A stretch of DNA of 64,000 bases from Bog-473 sp963725895. GTDB taxonomy: Bacteria > Actinomycetota > Acidimicrobiia > Acidimicrobiales > RAAP-2. The translations under genes were made by a program, and so were the position numbers. The stretch spans positions 1,178,001 through 1,242,000 of the forward strand of contig CAVSAJ010000003.1 in assembly GCA_963725895.1 (NCBI GenBank). Direction: 5' to 3'. The first letter of the stretch is position 1. Every line of letters starts with the position of its first letter. Shown one piece after another: positions 8,710 to 17,155 of the stretch. The notes beneath the pieces are model-generated. The model did not search any database. It saw only the letters and a list, made by a program, of their open reading frames with translations, and was not told where the DNA came from.

Positions 8710-9968
8710 CGCAGCGGGAAATACCCGGGCACGAGGTGATGCGGCACGTCCAGATACCCCTTGGCTTCGGGGAGCCCTCCAAAGCGACCATGGCTCCACC
8801 GCACCTCGATGTGCCCCGTTACCTCATAGAGCTCATGTGAGACACGGTGGCGCACCACCGCCTCCCAGCCGACGCGCGGTTGCCCACCGGACTGGGCCTC
8901 GACACAGAAGGAGGCCAGTTTGTATTCCTGGCGCCAGTCCCACGAGGTCGCGATGCGCAGACGCAGAGAGCGAGCGGGCGACAAGCCGAGCACGAAGTAC
9001 GGCGCGCTCCCGATGCGCAGGAGGCGCCACAGGACCGCCTCCTCGGCGCCCCCGATCGCGCCGATTGCCTCCTCCCAGCGTCGTGCCGATGCGCGCGCCA
9101 CTGCGTCCGACAGCTCGACGTAGCGATCTTTGGCGTCGTCAGGCCATCCGGGCCCGAGCCACCTCCGCAGTGCGTCGCGCTGGGCCGTGGTGAGGTCGAT
9201 GGCGCGCTCAGGCAGTGAGCGCAGAGATGCCGACGCACCTGCGGGCGGTGCACCCCTCGCACCCTTCGCTACCACCGCACCCGCCGCACCCGCCGCACCG
9301 GCCGTCGCGGAGTCAGTTTCGACTCCGGTGGCGCCGAAACCCGGAAGGGAGACGGCCGCCACACCGCGCCCAGGTGACGGTGGCGCCGGCTTCGTCCGGA
9401 GCGCCGACCGCTCCAGCGACGGGCTGACCACTGGCGCGTCGGCAGCATCGAGCAACGAACGCCGGACTGCCTCGTAGAGCGCCTGGTGCTCACGGGGCGC
9501 CACCTCTGCGAACCAATCCCCGCCGCCCGGCAGGACATCGCGCGCAGTCCGGCTGGCGCGGCTCTGACCACCGATGAGGAGGTAGTCGAAGACATGCGAT
9601 GGCGACGCGTTGAAGAGGATGTTCGACAGGTACTTGCAGCTGACGAGGTAGACGTGGTCGACGCGCAGGTCGATGGGGGCGACCTCGTCACCGGGCGCTT
9701 TTCCGGTGCCCTTCCACTCGACGAGCGTGGGCAGCCGGCCCCGCAATCCGTCGGCAGCCGACAAAAAGGCCTGTCCGTTCGCCCAGGCGGCGTGGAACTC
9801 GGCGTCGAATGCGCCACCCGCGCGGAGCGCCGCGAGGCGCTCCCACGACTCTGGCGAGAGATTGTGCATGACCGGCGTGCGCGACCGCACCGCCGCGTCG
9901 ACGTCGGCCAGGCCGAGCATCCCGAGTCCGGTGCCGACTTCGGTCACCGTGGTGCGGTCGCTGGGCAT
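8706..9968 (-). CDS. Unrecognised 420-aa protein, possible PD-(D/E)XK-like nuclease
   Basis: I do not recognise the family. The N-terminal ~150 residues hold WKGTGKAPGD followed by IDLRVDHVYLVSCKYLSN, an acidic-strand-then-SCK pattern that could form a PD-(D/E)XK nuclease core (candidate residues E84, D100, D104, K112). A variable Ala/Gly/Pro-rich linker (about residues 200-255) joins this to a C-terminal domain with RWLGPGWPDDAKDRYVELS and WRQEYKLASFCVEAQSG. There is no signal peptide. The open frame extends to 10049, but ATG 9968 is preceded by GAGGA at a proper distance and the upstream residues are low complexity. It follows a methyltransferase gene and a 104-aa gene, which suggests a restriction or other DNA-processing role; this is inference. 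Confidence 0.6.
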   Translation of the reverse strand: MPSDRTTVTEVGTGLGMLGLADVDAAVRSRTPVMHNLSPESWERLAALRAGGAFDAEFHAAWANGQAFLSAADGLRGRLPTLVEWKGTGKAPGDEVAPIDLRVDHVYLVSCKYLSNILFNASPSHVFDYLLIGGQSRASRTARDVLPGGGDWFAEVAPREHQALYEAVRRSLLDAADAPVVSPSLERSALRTKPAPPSPGRGVAAVSLPGFGATGVETDSATAGAAGAAGAVVAKGARGAPPAGASASLRSLPERAIDLTTAQRDALRRWLGPGWPDDAKDRYVELSDAVARASARRWEEAIGAIGGAEEAVLWRLLRIGSAPYFVLGLSPARSLRLRIATSWDWRQEYKLASFCVEAQSGGQPRVGWEAVVRHRVSHELYEVTGHIEVRWSHGRFGGLPEAKGYLDVPHHLVPGYFPLR

Positions 9969-10067
9969 CTCTGCATCCTCGCGCGACCCGCCAGCGGCCC
10001 CGGGAAATCCGTTCGTGTCACGGGGTACCGAGGGCGGCGGGGCCGGCACCCGTGCCGGCGGAGACGG

Positions 10068-10382
10068 CTACTCGGTGAAGAGAGGCGTGAGTTGCAGCTC
10101 GAGCGGGCCGACGGCGGCGTCCGCAGCGAGATGCAATTCGGTGCTCTCGTACACGTCCACGGCGACACCGGTCCGGGCGATGAAGGCGAAGACGGCGTCT
10201 CCCCAGCGTTGCTCTTGGAGGGCGAGTCGCAATGCGTCCCGCTCGCCGGCGGGCAGTTCGCTCCCGGGCGTCTTGGCGACCAGCTGGCAGGCCAGCACCC
10301 AGTTCAACGTGTCGAGGTCCTCGGCGACGAACACGCGCGGCGGGTCGTCACGGACGACGGCGCACGCGACGACCGCGCCCAC
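10068..10382 (-). CDS. 104-aa protein of methyltransferase cassette
   Basis: A small acidic protein beginning at GTG 10382, three bases after the methyltransferase stop, so almost certainly translated from the same message. It contains RVFVAEDLDTLNWVLACQLVAKT in its first third and a C-terminal VGPLELQLTPLF segment. No Cys/His cluster, helix-turn-helix or membrane segment is visible. I do not recognise it. Its tight spacing between a methyltransferase and a putative nuclease suggests a cofactor, specificity or immunity-like role, but the sequence gives no direct support for any of these. Confidence 0.6.
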   Translation of the reverse strand: MGAVVACAVVRDDPPRVFVAEDLDTLNWVLACQLVAKTPGSELPAGERDALRLALQEQRWGDAVFAFIARTGVAVDVYESTELHLAADAAVGPLELQLTPLFTE

Positions 10383-10385
10383 GGC

Positions 10386-11780
10386 TCAGACGTCCCCCGG
10401 CGAGACGTCCGAACGCGCCCAGAACCCCGGCAATGGGCTGGCGCACCGCCCGCCCGCGTACGACGCCAGCCGCGCCCGTGCCTCCCCGGAGAGGAGGTCG
10501 ACGGCGTCGAACAGCCCGCCCGGCCCAGGTGCTCGCAGCGCGCGATCGGCCTCGGTGCCGGTGCGGGGCAGCTGGGTGGTCAGCACCACGAAGGGAGCCA
10601 TACCGCCGGCGGCCATCACGTGGGCCCGCCCGAGCGTGCGCCATACCGTCTCCGAGCGCGCCATACCGCCCCGGAACGCAGAGTGGGCACCCGCCACGTC
10701 GAAGTACCACGTCCGCCCCGCCGCATCGGTCCCGGTGAAGTCGACGGCCATCCCGAGTCCCCGCAGGCGCCGGTTGGGCCGCACGTCGCGGAAGCCGGCC
10801 TCCTCCAGGGCGCTGCGTGCCAGCGTTGCCGCAGACGCGCCGTCCGCGGCACGGTCGGCCGCCACATCGACAGCGCCGTCACTCGCCACCCGCGCGAGCG
10901 CCAACTCCACGTAGGCGGGATCGGTGTCGTAGCCGACGGCGTCACGGCCGCTGCGGCGCGCGGCGACAAGCGTCGAGCCTGACCCCACGAAGGGGTCGAC
11001 GACGAGATCGCCTCGATACGTGTACAGCTCCATCAGCCGCAGTGGCAGCTCGACGGGGAACGGCGCCGGGTGCCGCACGCGCACCGCGCTCTCGGGCGGG
11101 ATGTCCCACACATCGAGCGTCAACGCCATGAAGTCGTCGGCACCGATGCTGCTCTCATGGGGCAGCCCGTCGCGCCGGCGCTCCTTGGGGGAGCGGGCCC
11201 GGCCGAAGCGCCCCTTGCTGGCCACGATGACGCGCTCTGTCACGTCGCGCAGCACCGGATTGGCGGCGGAGCGGAACGAGCCCCAGGCGCACGAGCCGCT
11301 GGCGCCCTCGCCCTTCTGCCACACGATCTCCCCCCGAGGCAGTAGGTGCAGGTCGTCCTGGAGGATGCTCATGACGTCGGCCGCCAGGCTTCGATACGGC
11401 TTTCGCCCCAGGTTGGCGACGTTGACGGAGATGCGACCACCCGGTTCGAGCACCCGTTTGCACTCGGCGAACACGTCGCGCAGCAGCTCCAGGTACTCGA
11501 TGTAGGAGCCGGGCACCCCCTCGCGGTCGAGTTCTTCCTCGTACTGCTTGCCGGCGAAATACGGCGGCGAGGTGACGACGAGGGCCACCGAGTCGTCAGC
11601 CAACCCATCCATCCGGCGGGCATCACCGCACAGGCAGGACACACCGGGTTCGTGCGGGTTCACGTGTTCGTCCGCGCTCAACTCCGGTGCTTCGAAGCGG
11701 GAGTAGAAGGCATCGGCCACGTGGGACTCGCGGCGTCCGACACCGAAATTGGAGGTCGCGGTGCGACGGCGTGGCGGCAT
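10386..11780 (-). CDS. Beta-class DNA methyltransferase (N4-C or N6-A) with C-terminal extension
   Basis: Residues ~45-300 form an amino-methyltransferase with motif IV first (TSPPY, 70-74) and the SAM-binding motif I later (DPFVGSGST, 262-270), the order of the beta class. These enzymes methylate the exocyclic amine of cytosine or adenine in a specific DNA sequence. Residues ~315-455 form an extra domain (AVDFTGTD, WYFDVAGAHSAFRGG, ARSETVWRTLGRAHVM) that is not part of a usual methyltransferase. It might be a target-recognition or a degenerate nuclease-like domain. It heads a three-gene minus-strand cassette that ends in an overlapping acetyltransferase gene. The start ATG 11780 is the first available; the first ~20 residues may not be native. 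Confidence 0.88.
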   Translation of the reverse strand: MPPRRRTATSNFGVGRRESHVADAFYSRFEAPELSADEHVNPHEPGVSCLCGDARRMDGLADDSVALVVTSPPYFAGKQYEEELDREGVPGSYIEYLELLRDVFAECKRVLEPGGRISVNVANLGRKPYRSLAADVMSILQDDLHLLPRGEIVWQKGEGASGSCAWGSFRSAANPVLRDVTERVIVASKGRFGRARSPKERRRDGLPHESSIGADDFMALTLDVWDIPPESAVRVRHPAPFPVELPLRLMELYTYRGDLVVDPFVGSGSTLVAARRSGRDAVGYDTDPAYVELALARVASDGAVDVAADRAADGASAATLARSALEEAGFRDVRPNRRLRGLGMAVDFTGTDAAGRTWYFDVAGAHSAFRGGMARSETVWRTLGRAHVMAAGGMAPFVVLTTQLPRTGTEADRALRAPGPGGLFDAVDLLSGEARARLASYAGGRCASPLPGFWARSDVSPGDV

Positions 11781-11924
11781 GATGGTCGGTCGAACCCTAC
11801 CGGCCGGCTCGGCCAGGGCCCGGGATCCGGGTGGGGCCCGCGGGTACCGTCGAACGGGCCGACGGCGACGACAAACGGGTCTGCGGGGGCACGGTGAGGA
11901 CTCTAGGGAAGCGCTGTGACAGGA

Positions 11925-12362
11925 CTACATCTCGTAGACGACGAACGACGTGGGACGACCCACCTGGTCATAGAGCGAGCGAGCCCGGCCGTTGTACTGC
12001 TGGGTGTGCCAGTAGAGCCGGTCCGACCCGCGAGCCGTGGCCCCCTCCTTGGCTGCGAGCAGCAGGGCGCGCCCGATGTCGTGCCCGCGCGCCGAGGGCG
12101 CGACGAAGAGGTCCTCGAGGTAGCACGTGGGCTGCCGGGACCAGGTCTGGGCGTGCACGACGCAGTTGGCCATCCCGATGCCCCTGCCCGCGTTGTCGAC
12201 GGCAATGAGGCCGAACATGGCGTCGTCACCACCACACAGCCGCTCGAACGTGGCGCGCGAGGTCTCGTCGGAGAGCGTGGCGCGGTAGAAGTCGAGGTAT
12301 CCGGCCCACAACGCCCGCCAGTCGTCCCAGTCCTCGAGTGTCAGTGGCCGGGTCGGTGGCAC
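11925..12362 (-). CDS. GNAT family N-acetyltransferase
   Basis: A compact 145-residue GNAT protein starting at GTG 12362. The core reads CYLEDLFVAPSARGHDIGRALL (beta4 plus the pyrophosphate-binding R-x-x-D-I-G loop), followed by DRLYWHTQQYNGRARSLYDQVG, a typical C-terminal motif B with Tyr as general acid. The substrate cannot be inferred. It lies upstream of the methyltransferase on the same strand with about 145 bp between them, so it may have its own transcript. Confidence 0.87.
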   Translation of the reverse strand: MPPTRPLTLEDWDDWRALWAGYLDFYRATLSDETSRATFERLCGGDDAMFGLIAVDNAGRGIGMANCVVHAQTWSRQPTCYLEDLFVAPSARGHDIGRALLLAAKEGATARGSDRLYWHTQQYNGRARSLYDQVGRPTSFVVYEM

Positions 12363-12451
12363 GGCGGCCAGGCTACGGGCCGGCCCGGGCGGGCGCCGGT
12401 GCGCGTCGCCCGGGTGGAGTTTGCGAAAGATGCACGCGTAGCCTTCGCCAA

Positions 12452-13609
12452 ATGGCTGGGGTTTCCGAAGGATACGTATACAGAGGACATGACGTCCCCA
12501 TCGTCTGGAACGGCGCCGGCGTGCAGGCGTGGGTTCCCGAGCCGCTCGCCGGCCAGACGTTCGAGCTCGGACCCAAGGCCAGCCGGCTGACGGAGCGGGC
12601 CGCCGCCGCGGCGGTCGCGGCCGGGGAGCGGTCGAGCCAGTTCGGTCCGCTCGCCACCCTGCTTCTGCGGTCCGAGGGGGTGGCGTCCTCCTTCATCGAG
12701 GGCCTGCAGGCGCCGGTGGCCGACGTCGCCGCGGCCGAGGTCGGAGGCTCGATGGGCGATGCCGCCTCCTACGTCGCCGACAACCTCGGCGCGGTGGTGG
12801 GCGCCCTCGCCTCCCCACGACGCGCCCTCACCCAGAAGGACCTCCTGTCGTGGCACCGGCGGCTCACCGAACCCAGCGGGGCGCTTCCGGCACGCATGGT
12901 GGGCGCCTACCGGACCGAACAGTCCTGGGTGGGTGGCACCTCGCCACACGACGCCGCATTCGTCCCGCCACCGCCCGAGCTCATCGGCGACCTCATGGCG
13001 GATCTCGTGGCGTTCGCCAACGACGGGTCGCTCGACCCGGTCACGCAGGCCTCCGTCGTTCACGCGCAGTTCGAGTCGATCCATCCCTTCGGCGACGGCA
13101 ACGGCCGGATCGGGCGCGTCCTCATCGGCTGGGTGCTCTCGCACCGCCTGGGACTGAGCGTGCCGCCGCCGGTGAGCGTCCTGATCGCGCGAGACCGGGG
13201 CGGCTACCTCGCCGGCCTGGCGCTGTTCCGCATGGGCCAGCTGGACCCGTGGATCGAGTGGATGGCGACCGCCCTCGAACGGAGCAGCGAGGAGGCCGCC
13301 CGGCTCGTGGCGCGCTCGGACGTCCTGTTGGCCGAGTGGCGCAGCCGGCTGGCGGGCGTCCGCGAGGATGCCACCGCGCGGCGGGTGATCGACCTGCTGG
13401 CCGAGCACCCGGTCCTGACGGCCGCGGAGGTCGCCGAGCGCGTCGGGGTCTCGGCACGCTCGGGTCAGAGCGCGCTCGCCGAATTGGCCGAGCGGGGGAT
13501 CGTCGAGCGCTACCAACCAGGTCCGTCCGGCCCCGGCAGGCCGACCCACTACTGGGTGGCGCGGGAGCTCACTGAGCTCGTCTCGGGTCGGATGTCGCCG
13601 TCAGGGTGA
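12452..13609 (+). CDS. Fic family protein (putative AMP transferase) with C-terminal winged helix
   Basis: A 385-residue Fic protein. The core motif HPFGDGNGRIGR (211-222) carries the catalytic His and the Mg/phosphate-binding residues. An inhibitory helix motif of the S/T-xxx-E-G type, SSFIEG (79-84), lies N-terminal, so the enzyme is probably autoinhibited (class II). Residues ~315-365 (VIDLLAEHPVLTAAEVAERVG) form a winged helix-turn-helix, suggesting DNA-binding autoregulation. Fic enzymes transfer AMP or related groups to proteins. The start ATG 12452 gives a natural N-terminus. An imperfect inverted repeat (TTTGCGAA...TTCGCCAAA) at 12420-12453 overlaps the start and may be the operator. 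No antitoxin-like partner gene is adjacent. Confidence 0.88.
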   Translation: MAGVSEGYVYRGHDVPIVWNGAGVQAWVPEPLAGQTFELGPKASRLTERAAAAAVAAGERSSQFGPLATLLLRSEGVASSFIEGLQAPVADVAAAEVGGSMGDAASYVADNLGAVVGALASPRRALTQKDLLSWHRRLTEPSGALPARMVGAYRTEQSWVGGTSPHDAAFVPPPPELIGDLMADLVAFANDGSLDPVTQASVVHAQFESIHPFGDGNGRIGRVLIGWVLSHRLGLSVPPPVSVLIARDRGGYLAGLALFRMGQLDPWIEWMATALERSSEEAARLVARSDVLLAEWRSRLAGVREDATARRVIDLLAEHPVLTAAEVAERVGVSARSGQSALAELAERGIVERYQPGPSGPGRPTHYWVARELTELVSGRMSPSG

Positions 13610-14089
13610 GCCGTGGCGCCACGCCTCGGGCACCTGTACCGAGCGCACCATGGCCGTCGCCCTCTCCTTCCCGGCACACGACAGGGTGCAGTCGACCGAC
13701 GTGCCCCGTGCGTCGATCTCGACGACGCGCCCGGTGAGGGAGACCTCCTCGCCGATCGGGGCTGGCCGGAGGTAGTCGACCGTCATGGAGGTCGTGGCGT
13801 GCCAGATCTCAGGCTGCGTCCCGATCTGCCTCTCCTCGTCATCGTACGAGCGCGCGATCGCTGTGCACACTCCGTGACAGTCGAGCAGCGTCGCGATGAT
13901 GCCGCCGTTGAGGAAGTGCACGGGTCCCGCGGCGAAGATGGTCGAGGGGGTGAACGTCGCCACCGCCAGCGCGCCGTCCCAGTAGCTCTTGAGATGGAGG
14001 CCGTCGGGATTGTCGGCGCCGCAACCCCAGCAGTGGTTGTCGGGAAGGCGGTCCTGAATCGGAACTCCTGCGGTGTCGGGTGCGTGCAT
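13601..14089 (-). CDS. Hotdog-fold thioesterase (PaaI/4HBT superfamily)
   Basis: A 162-residue hotdog-fold protein. CWGCGADNPDGLHLKSYWDG opens the domain; the hot-dog helix is HFLNGGIIATLLDCHGVCTA, with Asp in the position of the usual catalytic acid; and YLRPAPIGEEVSLTGRV forms the closing strands. Such proteins hydrolyse acyl-CoA thioesters in the cytoplasm. ATG 14089 is preceded by a GAGAAAAG stretch; GTG 14092 is directly upstream as an alternative. Its 3' end overlaps the end of the Fic gene by a few bases (converging pair). Confidence 0.85.
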   Translation of the reverse strand: MHAPDTAGVPIQDRLPDNHCWGCGADNPDGLHLKSYWDGALAVATFTPSTIFAAGPVHFLNGGIIATLLDCHGVCTAIARSYDDEERQIGTQPEIWHATTSMTVDYLRPAPIGEEVSLTGRVVEIDARGTSVDCTLSCAGKERATAMVRSVQVPEAWRHGSP

Positions 14090-14109
14090 CACTTTTCTCA
14101 GGGGGCTGA

Positions 14110-15780
14110 TTATCCGGCGGCCCGACGACGCCGTTCTGATCGGGCACGGCGCGACCGCCTCCGGCCACGACCGCGCACTTCGAACTTCTCCCGCACCTGG
14201 GCGCGGCGTGCTTGGAGTTCGCGGTGCGTCAGGCTCTCGGTCGACTCATCGAGTCCGAACCCCGCCTTGAAACCCGCCATGTCGGGCTCCCATTCCTGGC
14301 GGTACTCGAGTCCGAGCTGGCTCATGATCTGCTCGCCGTGCTTCGCGGCGAACATCAACGCGATCGCCTCGACCTCTGCGAACAGATCGAGATCGGGGGC
14401 CAGGGTCGCGATGGCGCCGTCGAGGAACATCAAATTCTTCACGAAGAGCATCAGCTCCTTGGGCAATCGCGCGCCGAGCGAGAGCAGTGTCTTGATGGAG
14501 CGCTGCATCTCAGCCACCAGCTCGTCGGCGGTCAGCGCGACCGGATCGATCGGCGGGCGCTCGAGGCCCAGCGCGTCGATCACCTCCTGTACGTCGACGT
14601 CGTCGGGGAAGGCGCCGAGATCGCGTAAGGCGGTGACCTGGACCGGAATGTCCCCGTTCGACGCGCCGACCAGCAACGAGAGCAGCGCGAGGCGCTTGGC
14701 CTCGGTGAGCCGGCCAGTGATGCCGAAGTCGAGCAGGGCGATCTTCCCCGACGGGAGGACGAAGAGGTTCCCACCGTGGAGGTCACCGTGGAAGATCCCG
14801 TGCATCATGCAGCCCTCGAGGAAGCCGATCATGCTGGCGCGCACGACCGCCTCGGTATCGATGCCGGCAGCGTGCATGCCCTCGACGTCGGAGAATTTGA
14901 ACCCGTCGAGCCGCTCCATCACGAGCATGCGCCGCGTCACGAGGGTCGCATGCGGTCGCGGGACGACGAAGTCACGCTGATCGAGCTCGGCGAACGTCAT
15001 CGCGATATCGAGCATGTTCTCGGCCTCCAGCCGGAAGTCGAGCTCTTCGGTGATGGTCTCCGCGAACAGCTCAACCAGCGCCGGCGGGTTGGCCAGCGCG
15101 GCGACCGGGATACGTCCGACGAGGTGCGGCGCCAACCATGCCATCACGGCGAGGTCCTGGCGTACCCGCTCGGCTACGGAGGGCCGCTGGACCTTGATCA
15201 CCACCGGCGTGCCATCGCACAACGTCGCCGGGTGCACCTGTGCAATGGAGGCGGCGGCGAGCGGGACCCGCTCGACCGAGGCGAAGACGCGGTCGATGGG
15301 CCCGCCGAGCTCTTCGACCAGCACGCGTTCGACGACGGGCCAGGGCTCGGGCGCCACCTGGTCGCGACACCACTTGAATTCACCCACCAGCTCGGCCGGG
15401 AAGATCCCGTCGCCCGAGGCGATGATCTGGCCCAGCTTGATGTAGGTCGGGCCCAGCTTCTCAGCGGCCACGCGCAGGCGGTGGGAGAGACCGGCGACGG
15501 AGGCTTCGCCGCCGCGGCGCCGTTCGGTGACATACCAGAGCCCCACGGCGCCCCCGAGGTGCCACAGGGTGCTGCCGAGCCGGCGGCCCGGCGGAACCGT
15601 GCGGCGACGGGTCAGGGCCGGGAGCGCAGCGGTGAGGCGGGCCCGCACGCCGGCCAACCCGTTGCGCCAGGTCAGGGCGTCGGGATCGACGACCCAGGGG
15701 CCAGAGTCGCTGAAGGCGGCGAAGGCCGTGTCCGCGGCACGGGGCCCTGGCCAGGGCGGGGTCTCTGGCACGGCGTCCAC
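14110..15780 (-). CDS. ABC1/AarF/UbiB family atypical kinase
   Basis: A 556-residue UbiB-like protein starting at GTG 15780. It shows the family-specific KxGQ motif (YIKLGQIIASGDGIFP), an A-rich nucleotide loop (PLAAASIAQVHPA), the catalytic HGDLHGGNL and the metal-binding LLDFGITG. UbiB/Coq8 proteins are membrane-associated atypical kinases or ATPases that support isoprenoid-quinone and other lipid metabolism; in actinobacteria the target is usually unknown. The C-terminal 25 residues are very Arg-rich. It is followed after about 20 bases by the thioesterase gene on the same strand. Confidence 0.9.
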   Translation of the reverse strand: MDAVPETPPWPGPRAADTAFAAFSDSGPWVVDPDALTWRNGLAGVRARLTAALPALTRRRTVPPGRRLGSTLWHLGGAVGLWYVTERRRGGEASVAGLSHRLRVAAEKLGPTYIKLGQIIASGDGIFPAELVGEFKWCRDQVAPEPWPVVERVLVEELGGPIDRVFASVERVPLAAASIAQVHPATLCDGTPVVIKVQRPSVAERVRQDLAVMAWLAPHLVGRIPVAALANPPALVELFAETITEELDFRLEAENMLDIAMTFAELDQRDFVVPRPHATLVTRRMLVMERLDGFKFSDVEGMHAAGIDTEAVVRASMIGFLEGCMMHGIFHGDLHGGNLFVLPSGKIALLDFGITGRLTEAKRLALLSLLVGASNGDIPVQVTALRDLGAFPDDVDVQEVIDALGLERPPIDPVALTADELVAEMQRSIKTLLSLGARLPKELMLFVKNLMFLDGAIATLAPDLDLFAEVEAIALMFAAKHGEQIMSQLGLEYRQEWEPDMAGFKAGFGLDESTESLTHRELQARRAQVREKFEVRGRGRRRSRRARSERRRRAAG

Positions 15781-15961
15781 AACACGGCGAGCCTACGGCC
15801 GGCCGGCCTCGGTCCCGACCGGCCCCAGTCTCGACGTTGGCGGCCCTCCCGGGACCTCCTCCGTCCTCCCTCCGGGGCCGACCCTAGGCCACGCAGGTTG
15901 CCCGATGCTGGGCGGCGGGGCGGACCGGCGCGCCTTCGGGTCCCCGAACCGGTGTTTTCGG

Positions 15962-16192
15962 ATGGAGCGTCATCCCATTGTGCGCCTATTGTGCGAATCA
16001 GTGAAGCTCGTAACGAAGCGACGGCCCCTTCTGTTCACCATCGGCTTCGCTCTCGGAGCGCTGCTCTTCTTGATCGGTGGCGTCACGTGGCAGCCACCGA
16101 CGCCAAAGTGTCCCGGCTGCGCGGTTTTGAGCTCACATATCGACAGTTCGCAATGCGCTGAGGCCGTGCAGGGAGGATGGGTCTGTCAGTGA
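15962..16192 (+). CDS. Small single-pass membrane protein, unknown
   Basis: A 76-residue protein with a basic N-terminus, one transmembrane helix (LLFTIGFALGALLFLIGGV, about residues 23-41), then a short exoplasmic tail containing CPGC and two further cysteines. I do not recognise the family. The Cys pair could bind metal or form a disulfide. It lies upstream of two secreted or membrane proteins on the same strand, separated by about 130 bp. The call rests on the coherent signal-anchor and tail composition; chance open frames in this DNA are usually Arg-rich and lack such a segment. Confidence 0.5.
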   Translation: MERHPIVRLLCESVKLVTKRRPLLFTIGFALGALLFLIGGVTWQPPTPKCPGCAVLSSHIDSSQCAEAVQGGWVCQ

Positions 16193-16324
16193 TCCGCCGC
16201 CGTGGACGCTGAGCGTCTCCGGCTCCCATCGAGCGATGGTCAACACGGGCACAATTCGGACGCACACAGTGACGGCCTGGACAAGACTGTGCTGTAGATA
16301 GGCCTGCACAAGGCCGAGGACGTA

Positions 16325-17155
16325 GTGGCGACGTCCAATGACGCGGAGGACATGGCGGTGAGCGGCCGAGTGAGTCGGATGCAGCGAGTGAGCTGCCTTT
16401 TGATCGGGACCGTCTTGACCGCGGCAGGAGTGTTCTGCATCCAGTCACCAGCATCCGGTGCCAGCACCCTTTCTTCAGTCGTGCTCTCGCAGTCTCTTCC
16501 GGGCCTTGTGCCCGCTCCGCCCGGAGTCAGAAACGGACCGATCAACGAGTCGAACCTGAGTCTTGTGACGGGCGGAACCAGTGGTCCGGCGGAGACGGAA
16601 TTTTCCCAACTGTTGGCAAGCGGCAACATCAGTGGCTACGTCCGTTCCTGGGTGCATCAACCGGCGAATGGTGACGCGGTCGTGATTTCCGCCTTTCAGT
16701 TCCTGGACCCGACTCAAGCGACCTCTTTTGCGAATGAGGAGAACGGGTCACTGCAACAGCCAGGAGTGTCACCCCTTGGTGTGTCGAACGTCCCAGGAGC
16801 GACGGGTTTCCTCGTCCACACGTCGGTATCCGGCATCCCCGTCACCGAGTACTTGGTGGCCTTCATCAAGGGGAGTACTGATATCACCGTCGACGTCGTC
16901 ACCGAGTCGGGCGATCTAACCGCTGCCGATGCGACATCCTTGGCGAGCCAGCAGTGGGCCAATGTGCCAACGCCGACGGATTGGACTCCACTCATCCGGT
17001 CGGCGACCGTCATCGGAGTGGTGCTGTTGAGTCTGATCATCGTTCTTGTCGCGCGCAGGCGCCGCTATCCCGCGGTCTTCACAGCTCGACCCCCAGAGAG
17101 AGCGGCCGGTCCATGGAACCCGCCATCATTGTCGCCCCAAGGTCACCACCTATGA
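16325..17155 (+). CDS. Secreted/membrane-anchored protein of unknown function
   Basis: A 276-residue protein with an N-terminal signal segment (LLIGTVLTAAGVFCIQSPASGAS), a Ser/Thr/Gly-rich extracytoplasmic domain of about 170 residues and a C-terminal membrane helix (SATVIGVVLLSLIIVLVARRRR) followed by a short basic cytoplasmic tail, a type I topology. No catalytic motif is recognised. GTG 16325 is preceded by GAGGA at good spacing; ATGs at 16352 and 16379 are alternatives that would still keep the signal. Its stop overlaps the start of the next gene (ATGA), so the two are translationally coupled. Confidence 0.7.
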   Translation: MATSNDAEDMAVSGRVSRMQRVSCLLIGTVLTAAGVFCIQSPASGASTLSSVVLSQSLPGLVPAPPGVRNGPINESNLSLVTGGTSGPAETEFSQLLASGNISGYVRSWVHQPANGDAVVISAFQFLDPTQATSFANEENGSLQQPGVSPLGVSNVPGATGFLVHTSVSGIPVTEYLVAFIKGSTDITVDVVTESGDLTAADATSLASQQWANVPTPTDWTPLIRSATVIGVVLLSLIIVLVARRRRYPAVFTARPPERAAGPWNPPSLSPQGHHL

